From assembly GCA_030266245.1 (NCBI GenBank), contig JAJDHP010000009.1, positions 1 to 33,523 on the forward strand: a stretch of DNA of 33,523 nucleotides, given 5' to 3'. A model generated the notes under the pieces. That model had not been told where the DNA came from. It did no database searches and worked only from the letters and a program-made list of their open reading frames with translations. The position numbers were made by a program, and so were the translations under genes. The stretch comes from Methanimicrococcus sp. OttesenSCG-928-J09 (GTDB lineage: Archaea; Halobacteriota; Methanosarcinia; Methanosarcinales; Methanosarcinaceae). Positions 1-7,594 of this stretch are shown here, in pieces (position 1 is the first letter of the stretch; each line of letters opens with the position of its first letter).

Positions 1-240
1 GCAACAGTAACCTGACTCCAAGTGGCAACAGTAACCTGACTCCAAGTGGCAACAGTAACCTGACTCCAAGTGGCAACAGTAACCTGACTCCAAGTGGCAA
101 CAGTAACCTGACTCCAAGTGGCAACAGTAACCTGACTCCAAGTGGCAACAGTAACCTGACTCCAAGTGGCAACAGTAACCTGACTCCAAGTGGCAACAGC
201 AATCTGACTCCAAGTGGCAACAGTAACCTGACTCCAAGTG
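1..240 (+). repeat. 24-bp tandem array, 10 copies, cut by left edge
   Basis: Ten head-to-tail 24-bp units fill the first 240 bases with no spacers. Each contains the core CTGACTCCAAGTGG. Nine are identical and the ninth (193-216) differs at two positions. The array continues off the left edge. The same 24-bp family recurs in reverse orientation at 12482-12698 and in the same orientation at 22345-22416. Because 24 is a multiple of three, several frames stay open, including an octapeptide NSNLTPSG frame on the plus strand. The context looks non-coding: a motif shared with other arrays follows directly. Confidence 0.95.
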
Positions 241-467
241 GAAATTATTTTTGCATGGGCAGGTGCATATAATAAAAAAGAAATGAAATGCAGTAACCGA
301 TACCATCAAAATAATTACATTCCATACAGCAATTAATTGCTGCGTTTGGCAGGTACATATTATTAGAGTATAATAAAATGAAAAAAGCGACATCAATTTT
401 GCCGTTTATTCTTTTGGAAAAATGATGCAGCTCGCACGCGAACGAGCCGCCAAAAAAGTAAAATAAA
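241..467. other. Non-coding gap left of ppa with the GCATGGGCAGG motif
   Basis: Directly after the 24-bp array, at about 248-280, lies TTTTGCATGGGCAGGTGCAT followed by an A-rich run. The same sequence follows the 26-bp array at 27728-27760, and reverse-strand variants lie at 15654-15675 and 15854-15876. A weaker second copy (GGCAGGTACATAT) lies at 349-361. No gene is seen here. The segment is the 3' flank of ppa, but no clear intrinsic terminator hairpin is visible. Confidence 0.6.
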
Positions 468-1007
468 TTATTGCTGTCCTTCGAATTTCAGTTTATACTT
501 TTCAATGCAAGAGGAAATAATTTCTTTTGCTTCCGCTGCCCCTGAAACGTTTTCAATCACTGTTTCTTTGCCTTCAAGCGCTTTGTAAACTTCAAAGAAA
601 TGCATCATTTCGTCAGCGACATGTTTTGGCAGGTCCTGAATTTCTTTATAATTGTTGTACATCGGATCGCCGAAAGGAAGCGCAATGATTTTTTCATCCA
701 GAGCGCCGCCGTCAATCATTGTGATGACGCCGATTGGGAAACAGGAAACGATTGACAGCGGTTCAAGCTCTTCACTGCAAAGAACTAAAACATCAAGCGG
801 ATCGTTGTCATCGGCATATGTGCGCGGAATAAAACCGTAATTTGCCGGATAGTGCGTGGATGTGTAAAGAACGCGGTCCATCATCAGGAGACCCGTTTCT
901 TTATCCAGTTCGTATTTGATTTTTCCGCCTTTCGGAATTTCGATACAGGCGAAAAAGTTATCCGGCTGTATTCGATCTGCCGGAAAATCATGCCAAATAT
1001 TTTTCAT
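468..1007 (-). CDS. ppa: Inorganic pyrophosphatase (family I, soluble)
   Basis: Hydrolyses pyrophosphate to two phosphates in the cytoplasm, pulling PPi-releasing biosynthetic reactions forward (ArgG in this window is one). The 179-residue length is normal for prokaryotic family I enzymes. The family signature D-N-D-P-L-D-V is visible at residues 67-73, whose aspartates bind the catalytic metals. The conserved N-terminal part with EIPKGGKIKYE (23-33) and the HYPANYGFIP segment (52-61) are also present. The ATG at 1005-1007 is preceded by GGAGG with a 7-nt spacer, so the start is well supported. The helicase gene ends about 70 bp upstream on the same strand. The two could be co-transcribed, but nothing suggests a functional link. 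Confidence 0.97.
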   Translation of the reverse strand: MKNIWHDFPADRIQPDNFFACIEIPKGGKIKYELDKETGLLMMDRVLYTSTHYPANYGFIPRTYADDNDPLDVLVLCSEELEPLSIVSCFPIGVITMIDGGALDEKIIALPFGDPMYNNYKEIQDLPKHVADEMMHFFEVYKALEGKETVIENVSGAAEAKEIISSCIEKYKLKFEGQQ

Positions 1008-1078
1008 CGTTTTTTCCTCCCTATTTATGAGTTCTTTTAATTTTCAATTTCTTTTCATTATGCTAAGAGTGGTTTCAC

Positions 1079-4000
1079 TTATTCGTCTAAGTAAATTTTG
1101 CCGTTGGGCAAGTGAACAATTTTACCTTCTGCAACAGCTTTGTTAATCACTTCATCTATTTGTGCTTTGACCGCCGGTCTCATAATTTTAAATCCGAAAA
1201 TTTGGGACACGCGTTTTGTCAGCTGCTCCTGCGGTGTTGAATATTGTGTCTTTAAAACATAAACAACAGCCTGAAGGATTTCTTCATCCGAAATCCAGTC
1301 GATGTTGAGCAAATCGCCCGTTCTCTTTCTGACAATGCAGCCTCTGACTTTGGCCGGCCACAAGAAATTGCCGCGGACGCGGATGTAATTGGATTTTTCC
1401 GCCGAAGAAATCTCACGGATAATCATATCGCGCATCGCTTTTGTCAATCGCTTAACATCGCAGCGCTGTTTTATTTCTAAAATCAGCTGCTCCTTGTGAA
1501 TCGGACCTTCATGCGCGACGATTTCAACAATTTCATGTTCCATCTTGTGACGCGGAATTTCCAGCAAGTTTTCAGTTGACGGCAAATCAATTTTTGAATA
1601 AGGCGCATAATCCGGAACACCGCCCTGAATCAGAGGTTCGACATTGAACAGTTTCTCATCGGTAATATCATCCGGCAGTTTTCTAATATCGCTGAACGGA
1701 TCATCATAATCTTCATCGGAATCGTCAAAGTCTTCATCATCAAGAGTGATGTCGTCATCCAAATTCGAAGCATCGGCTTCTTTTTCAGATTCATCCTTCT
1801 CAATAACTTTTTCTTTTTTCTGTTTTTCCGCTTTCGGCTTTTCCGGACGATATTCAACAATTTCCTCTTCGGGCTGCTCAACATTTTCCTCTTCAGGCTG
1901 CTCAGCAATTCCTTCCTCAGATTTTATGGTTTCTTCTTCCGGTTTGATGACTTCCTCTTCCGGTTTAATTTCTTCTTCAACCGTTTCATTAACTTCCGTT
2001 TCTTCAGCGAGGTCGGATGTTTTTTCTTCTTCCTCTTTTATTTCCTCAATCGGCTCAACGATTTCTTCTTCAATTGCCGGTGCGGATTCTTCAATTGTTT
2101 CAATGATTTCTTCTTCCTCAGCAACTTCGTTGGAAACTTCCGCTTCCTGTTCCGGTTCAGATGAGCTTAAAACTTCAACCGGCTCTTCGTCTGCGCTTTC
2201 CGCTTCTTCAATATCTGAAACAATCGCTTCGGTTTCTTCTTTCTCATCATCAGAAACGGTTTCAGCATCTTCTTTTGCCGATGCTGCTGTCGCTGCTTCA
2301 ACTGCTGCTGCCTCAGATTCAGCTTGTGCTTTCTTCTGTCTGCGGCTTTCCGCTTCTCTTTCATTGATAATTTGAATCATTTTTTCGATTTCTTTTTCAT
2401 CCGTCACCGTAACAGTGACTTCTTCGTCATCGAATTCAAATTCAACGGGTGCTTCAATCTTTTTGGCATTTTCCTTGGCTTTTGCAATCGCATCAAGCAA
2501 GTTTTTGCGTGCTTTCTGCGGATTCAAATACCAATCGGTTGACCATACACGGTACAACTGCCAGCCGAGTCCGGCCAGAACGCCGTGTCTTAAACGGTCG
2601 CGGTCGCGGGCAACACGAGATGTGAAATATTGGGGACCATCACATTCAATACCGATAATATAGTGGCCGGGAACTTCTTCGTTCACAATCGCCATATCCA
2701 TCTTGTAGCCGGCGCAGCCGATTTTCTGATGAATCATAAAGCCGTTTTCCCTCAGGAATGTGGCGACTGATTCGTCAAAAGTCACTTCGTCCGGTTCATA
2801 TTCCGGCATCTTACTGATAATTTCTTTCGTTTCAGCATATTCTAAGAATGATTTTAAAACACGAAGACCGGCAGGATCGTCATCGGTGACGTGGAGGTCG
2901 ATTGCTTTAAAGTTTGAAAAGATAACACATTTCTCTCTGGCACGCGTGAACAAAACATTTAAACGGCGTTCGCCGCCGTCTCTGTTGAGCGGGCCGAAGT
3001 TTTTAGATAAACGTCCTTCTTGATCGAAACCGAAACCGATACTGACGAAAATAACATCTCTCTCGTCACCCTGAATCGTTTCGATATTTTTAACCATGAA
3101 ATTTTCACCGTTTTCGTTGGTGAAATACTTTTCAAAGCCGGGACTGCTTTTAACAAGCTCTTCCACTTCTTTTTGAATCGCTTCCTGCTGCTTCACGTTA
3201 AATGTTCCGACCATGAGCGTTTTATCCGGGAACTGAATGAAGTGGCGCATCACTTCCTGAGCGACAACACGTGCTTCTTCACGGTTCACACCGGTCTTAC
3301 CGCGTTCATAAACAGAATCTTTAACATGTCTGAATCGAAGACCCATATTTTTGTCTTCGTGAAGCGGCGATGGATAAACATACAAATGGTTGCCGTAGAA
3401 TTCATTGTTGGAAACGGCAATTAATGATTCGTGACGGCTTCTGTAGTGCCAGCGCAGCGTTTTGTACGGGAAACTGCGCTTACAGATATTGAGAACACTT
3501 TCCACATCAGAATAAAAAGAGGCGTCTTCATTATATTCGTCATCCGCTTCCAATAAATTTTCAAAGAACGTTGTCGGCGGAAGCTGCTTCGAGTCGCCCA
3601 TCACAACAACCTGACGGCCTCTGAGAAGTGCGCCGAGTGCATCTTCCGGTCTGACCTGACTGGCTTCGTCAAAAATAACGACATCGAATGAAGTGTGCTG
3701 CGGTTCTAAGTACTGCGCAATCGAAAGCGAGCTCATCATAAAGCACGGTTTGATTTTCTGAATCAGTCCGCCCGCACTTGACATCAAGCGGCGGATCGGC
3801 ATGTGTGCTTTTTTCTTGTTGAATTCATTGAGGAGAACGCCTGCTTCTGATTCGCGGGACGCGCCGACATAAATCTGCGGCATACGCTTATAAATTTCAA
3901 CATTGACGCGCTCTCTGTTTTTGGTAATCACTTTTTCATCTAATTCCGCGAATTTCTGAATCTTGTTTTCATGGACTTCTTTGATGAAAGTTGAAAGCAC

Positions 4001-6727
4001 ACGCTTTTTCATAAATTCTGCTCGCAGAACGCCGTCGGCATAGTTGCCCTTAAATGTTTGAATCAAATCTTCAGGCAAAACTTCATTCTCATTGATATAC
4101 GGAACCATCGGCGCCGCCACAGTTTCTGAACATTTCTCGCGGTAAAGCAGGAACTGACTCCATAAAACAAGTGACGGAAGTTCTGTATTCCAAACATGAA
4201 GGATGTTGCTGAGCTGCTTTGCTGAAAGCGTGTCGCGGAAAACATTGCCGGTTGCAATCAGTTCATACTTTTTCTTTTCCGGCACTTTCATTGCGTCTTC
4301 GGCGTCGTTGGGCTCTTCCACTTTGATTAAGCCGCCGTCCTCTTCTAAGTTTTCGGGAGCGGCAATCTCTATTTTCGACTCTTCCTGTTTCGGCGGAATC
4401 AGGCGGACGCTCTTTTCATTGAAGAATAAATCGGGATCGGCACCGACACTGTTTGACAGTTTGATGAGCGCGACATCTAAATATTCTTTTTCCGCTTTGA
4501 TATTTTCAACGGCGGTTTCCAATGCTGCTCCGTTAATGCCTTTTTCAATACAGACGTAGGTTTCTTCCGTTACACTGCCGCCGCTTTCCAAGACATCGAA
4601 AAGAACAATCCAGTCATAAAACGCTTCTAAACGGGCAGGATCGGCAAGACCGGCTTCCCAGTGGGCGCCGAATAAAAGAATTGCTTTTTGCTTGGAATTT
4701 TCTAATTCGCGTTCCAAATCATTGAATTCCTGAACAAGCTGAACATCTTTTTTGATGTCAGCATCGCTTTTATCGGTGCGTTTGATGTAGCAGTTTTGAA
4801 TGCGGTTTTTGGAATCCTTAAAGCCGCTGTCCATGAATTTCAGGAGCTTACCGGCTTTTTTAAGATAAGCGTCAATATCTTCTTCAAAAATCTGAGAAGT
4901 GAATATTTCTTCAATCTGCTGCTCCAGTTCGCTGTAGCGGCGAGCTTTTTTCATCAGCTCTTTTTGTGTGCTGCGTTCTTTGACACTTTGGTTTTTCAGC
5001 ACATCACAGCTGATTTTAGGTGCTGTTTTGAATGTATCTATATTTTCAATAAATGAGTCCAATTCATTCAATGAAGCCGGTGCTTTTAATCCTGTTTCTG
5101 AAACGATTGTTTCCACGCTTTCGCTGATGATTTGTGCGCGGCGGGAGACATCTTCTAATATTCTTTCAATATCCTGTAAATCGGGCGGTAAAATGATTCC
5201 GGGCTGTACATCCCGCCACGGATTTTCTTTAACGCCGCCGACGCCTGGCAGTGCATCTCCAATCTTTTCCAATATGGATACTGCTTCTGCCCACTGCTTT
5301 CTGTCCCACTTCTCGGGACTGTAAAATTCAATATGTGCCATCTTTCTTTTGTTCATGTTGAAATAATGGCTGACATCTTCGCGCATTCCGTAAATATCGT
5401 AAACAGTGTAGCCGATCGGTCCGATTGTTTGGCTGAGTGTTTTAGCGTATTCGTTGAGTTCATATTTGAGGTTTTCAAGTTCCGCTAAATCCTGCGCATA
5501 GTTTTTCTCTGCCGGTGGCTGGCGTTTCAATGTTCTTTCGAGCTCGTCTAAAATTGCTTTTTTCTGCGCTTTATGACTGTGCATTTCAAGAACCATGTCG
5601 CCAAGACCGATTGCATCCAGTCTCTTTTTAACGACCTGAAGCGCGGCCATCTTTTCACTGACGAACAAAACGCTTTTGCCGCTCATGAGAAGTTCGGCGA
5701 TGAGGTTTGTAATTGTTTGGGATTTTCCGGTTCCCGGTGGTCCTTCGACGACTAAATTTTTGCCGGATTTGACATCTTCAATGACTGATATTTGAGATGA
5801 GTCGGCATTGACAATGTGATAAACGGAATCGGTGCTGAGTTTTAAGTCAACTTCGTTTTCGGCAAAACCGCCGTCGTAATTTTCGTCGGACGGGTTGAAA
5901 ACCTGATTAATCAGCGGGTGTGTTTCGGGACCGTGTCCTTCGGGCCAGATTTTCGGATCAAGGTCTTTATACATGACGAATTTTTTGAAGTTGTAGAAGT
6001 CGATGTTTGCTTCGCGAACAATTTCCCATTCTTTTTTATCGGAAATCAGGTCTTCGACGGCTTTGAGATAAAATTCGACGGCGCCTTTATCGTCCGCGCC
6101 GAAAAATTCGGGGAGTTCCAATCCGAATTCTAAAAGTTTGGCTTTAAGTGTGATGGACGCGAAAATTTCATCGCCGGTCCATTGAACAGTAAATCTTCTT
6201 TTCGGACCGACACGTTTGAATTCGACCGGAATCAAAATCAGGGGGGCTTTAAAGAATTTCTTGGAACCGTCGGTCCATTTTAAGAAACCGACTGCCAAAT
6301 ATAATATCGGATAACCCTGTTCTTCAAAAACGGCAAGGGATTGGTTGTTTGTATAGAATAAACGCTCTTCCAATTCATCGGCATGGTAAGGTGTTTCAAC
6401 GCCGACAGATGCGCTTTCTTTTCCTTCTTTTTTCTTCATCAATCCTTTTAAGAAACCGGATTCTTCATCATCATCGGCTGCGGCAGCATCTATTGCATCC
6501 GTTTCCTCAGCAGTTCCTTTTTTTGTTTTCTTCAAAGCGTTCGGATCCGCTTTGAAACGCATTGTTTTTTCCTGAACAACCAAAATATCGTAAATTTCGG
6601 CGATATTTTCATTTTTAATTTCCACCGTCCTCTTTTTTGACGGCGTGTAATTTAAGAGATTGTTGTTCAAAGATAAGTCCAAAAGTTTTTGTCTGAGGAG
6701 TTCAAGTTCTATTTTAACGTCTACCAT
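1079..6727 (-). CDS. Large DUF4011-type SF1 helicase with C-terminal PD-(D/E)XK nuclease and DUF3320 domain
   Basis: An 1,882-residue multidomain protein. The N-terminal 250 or so residues match the DUF4011 type. The SF1 (UPF1-like, AAA_11/AAA_12) helicase core is split: Walker A GPPGTGKS is at 329-336, DEAS at 1020-1023, and a motif VI-like segment (RRLNVLFTRAR) at 1254-1264. About 690 mostly charged, probably helical residues lie between Walker A and DEAS. A Vsr/MTES_1575-like nuclease follows, with D1344, IECDG at 1360-1364, an RDRDRLR segment, then LGW and STDW. Next comes a strongly acidic linker (about 1467-1680) and a C-terminal DUF3320-like domain (about 1728-1882). Proteins of this architecture were reported as single-gene phage-defence candidates (Hhe, as I recall); that role is inference here. 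The ATG has GGAAGG with an 8-nt spacer. No other defence gene is adjacent. Confidence 0.9.
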   Translation of the reverse strand: MVDVKIELELLRQKLLDLSLNNNLLNYTPSKKRTVEIKNENIAEIYDILVVQEKTMRFKADPNALKKTKKGTAEETDAIDAAAADDDEESGFLKGLMKKKEGKESASVGVETPYHADELEERLFYTNNQSLAVFEEQGYPILYLAVGFLKWTDGSKKFFKAPLILIPVEFKRVGPKRRFTVQWTGDEIFASITLKAKLLEFGLELPEFFGADDKGAVEFYLKAVEDLISDKKEWEIVREANIDFYNFKKFVMYKDLDPKIWPEGHGPETHPLINQVFNPSDENYDGGFAENEVDLKLSTDSVYHIVNADSSQISVIEDVKSGKNLVVEGPPGTGKSQTITNLIAELLMSGKSVLFVSEKMAALQVVKKRLDAIGLGDMVLEMHSHKAQKKAILDELERTLKRQPPAEKNYAQDLAELENLKYELNEYAKTLSQTIGPIGYTVYDIYGMREDVSHYFNMNKRKMAHIEFYSPEKWDRKQWAEAVSILEKIGDALPGVGGVKENPWRDVQPGIILPPDLQDIERILEDVSRRAQIISESVETIVSETGLKAPASLNELDSFIENIDTFKTAPKISCDVLKNQSVKERSTQKELMKKARRYSELEQQIEEIFTSQIFEEDIDAYLKKAGKLLKFMDSGFKDSKNRIQNCYIKRTDKSDADIKKDVQLVQEFNDLERELENSKQKAILLFGAHWEAGLADPARLEAFYDWIVLFDVLESGGSVTEETYVCIEKGINGAALETAVENIKAEKEYLDVALIKLSNSVGADPDLFFNEKSVRLIPPKQEESKIEIAAPENLEEDGGLIKVEEPNDAEDAMKVPEKKKYELIATGNVFRDTLSAKQLSNILHVWNTELPSLVLWSQFLLYREKCSETVAAPMVPYINENEVLPEDLIQTFKGNYADGVLRAEFMKKRVLSTFIKEVHENKIQKFAELDEKVITKNRERVNVEIYKRMPQIYVGASRESEAGVLLNEFNKKKAHMPIRRLMSSAGGLIQKIKPCFMMSSLSIAQYLEPQHTSFDVVIFDEASQVRPEDALGALLRGRQVVVMGDSKQLPPTTFFENLLEADDEYNEDASFYSDVESVLNICKRSFPYKTLRWHYRSRHESLIAVSNNEFYGNHLYVYPSPLHEDKNMGLRFRHVKDSVYERGKTGVNREEARVVAQEVMRHFIQFPDKTLMVGTFNVKQQEAIQKEVEELVKSSPGFEKYFTNENGENFMVKNIETIQGDERDVIFVSIGFGFDQEGRLSKNFGPLNRDGGERRLNVLFTRAREKCVIFSNFKAIDLHVTDDDPAGLRVLKSFLEYAETKEIISKMPEYEPDEVTFDESVATFLRENGFMIHQKIGCAGYKMDMAIVNEEVPGHYIIGIECDGPQYFTSRVARDRDRLRHGVLAGLGWQLYRVWSTDWYLNPQKARKNLLDAIAKAKENAKKIEAPVEFEFDDEEVTVTVTDEKEIEKMIQIINEREAESRRQKKAQAESEAAAVEAATAASAKEDAETVSDDEKEETEAIVSDIEEAESADEEPVEVLSSSEPEQEAEVSNEVAEEEEIIETIEESAPAIEEEIVEPIEEIKEEEEKTSDLAEETEVNETVEEEIKPEEEVIKPEEETIKSEEGIAEQPEEENVEQPEEEIVEYRPEKPKAEKQKKEKVIEKDESEKEADASNLDDDITLDDEDFDDSDEDYDDPFSDIRKLPDDITDEKLFNVEPLIQGGVPDYAPYSKIDLPSTENLLEIPRHKMEHEIVEIVAHEGPIHKEQLILEIKQRCDVKRLTKAMRDMIIREISSAEKSNYIRVRGNFLWPAKVRGCIVRKRTGDLLNIDWISDEEILQAVVYVLKTQYSTPQEQLTKRVSQIFGFKIMRPAVKAQIDEVINKAVAEGKIVHLPNGKIYLDE

Positions 6728-6891
6728 GAATGATACCTTCCGAATGAAGACTGTTAATTGTTGCTAATGCGTCTTTGCATCTGCCGACGACTATTTTTAA
6801 AATTCGTGAAACGTGTTTTCCGGTTCGTTTCTGTTTTTTAAATGATTTCGTTACAATATTATTTTAAGAATAAAAGAATAGAGGGATGCTT

Positions 6892-6900
6892 CTATATAAG
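6892..6900 (-). promoter_or_regulatory. Possible TATA box for the helicase gene
   Basis: On the minus strand the sequence reads CTTATATAG, close to the archaeal TATA consensus. It lies about 165 bp before the helicase ATG, which would give a leader of roughly 140 nt. No second gene lies between, so it is the best visible promoter candidate, but the region is AT-rich and chance matches are likely. Confidence 0.35.
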
Positions 6901-6960
6901 GTTTATTTCTAAAACCCTTGACGGGGAAAACAAATATTTTTTTAAAATCTGATAAAAACG

Positions 6961-7144
6961 AAACATCGTTTTTCATTTATTTGATAAAAACCGAACTCCC
7001 CTTTTTCTTTTTTAAAATAAAATGAAAGCGGAGTTCGTTTTTGAGTGATTTCGATAAATCGATGTTTAATTTTCTTACAAGAATGAAGCCCCCCTCCAAA
7101 CTTTTAATTCCGTGAACGTTAGTGAGCGGAATTAAAATTTGGAG
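6961..7144 (+). repeat. Twin stem-loop element, copy a
   Basis: The first part is a nested palindrome at 6961-7067: outer arms AAACATCG and CGATGTTT, inner arms with CGAACTCC and GGAGTTCG. After 26 bp comes a second hairpin at 7094-7144 whose arms begin CTCCAAA and end TTTGGAG, with one bulged base and a stem near 18 bp. The same order and spacing is seen at 15355-15550, and in reverse at 7407-7594 and 27828-28023. Confidence 0.85.
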
Positions 7145-7157
7145 AGGTTATTAATAT

Positions 7158-7278
7158 ATTCCAACTTAATGAAAATTGAATTAACTAATTCCAACTTAAT
7201 GAAAATCGAATTAACTAATTCCAACTTAATGAAAAATCGAATTAACTAATTCCAATTTAATGAAAATCAAATTAGAAA
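7158..7278 (+). repeat. Four 30-bp AT-rich direct repeats
   Basis: Four consecutive units start at 7158, 7188, 7218 and 7249. Each contains ATTCCAACTTAATGAAAA or a close variant. The third unit has one extra A and the fourth is the most diverged. They lie between two oppositely oriented twin stem-loop elements. A shorter A-rich repeat built on ACAAACTTAAAAA follows at about 7279-7325. Confidence 0.9.
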
Positions 7279-7406
7279 ACAACTTAAAAAACAAACTTAA
7301 AAAACAAACTTAAAAAACAAATTAAAAACTTTCAGAAAAATTAAATGTGATAATTCAATAATGTACGGTTTCTTGCTTTCTTTTTATTTTGATATTTTAA
7401 TAACCT

Positions 7407-7594
7407 CTCAAATTTTGAATTCGACCATCGCTTCGCGCCGTCCGAATTCCAAAATTTGAGTGGGGTTTGCCGTCATTCTTTAAAATTTAAACATCGGTTT
7501 TATGATTTTGAAAAAAACAAACGCCCTCTTTTCTTTTTATAATGAAATGAAAAACGGCGTTTGGTTTTTATGACTTTTTTAAAAAACGATGTTT
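7407..7594 (-). repeat. Twin stem-loop element, copy b, overlapping the nnr stop codon
   Basis: Reverse-oriented version of copy a. A hairpin at 7407-7460 has arms CTCAAATTTTGAATTCG and CGAATTCCAAAATTTGAG, with one bulged base. After 28 bp comes a nested palindrome at 7489-7594 with outer arms AAACATCG and CGATGTTT. The inner arms read AAACGCC and GGCGTTT, so they are diverged from the other copies but still pair. The outer arm ends inside the nnr stop codon (7593-7595), so the structure would form right at the end of the nnr message. Confidence 0.8.

Larger units (their letters stand above)
6728..7592. other. Repeat-rich gap between the helicase and nnr genes
   Basis: This 865-bp stretch has no credible gene. 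It holds the helicase upstream region (6728-6950), a twin stem-loop element (6961-7144), 30-bp AT-rich direct repeats (7158-7278), short A-rich repeats (about 7279-7325), and a second twin stem-loop element in the opposite orientation (7407-7594). The two elements make a large imperfect inverted repeat around the AT-rich repeats. Confidence 0.8.

Noticed and set aside
1-240. CRISPR array
   Set aside because: Units abut with no spacers, the 24-bp unit has no palindromic ends, and no cas gene is in the window.
1746-2375. Plus-strand 209-codon serine-rich frame
   Set aside because: It is the antisense of the acidic Glu-rich linker of the helicase-nuclease; GAA/GAG codons read backwards give TTC/CTC and TCT/TCA.
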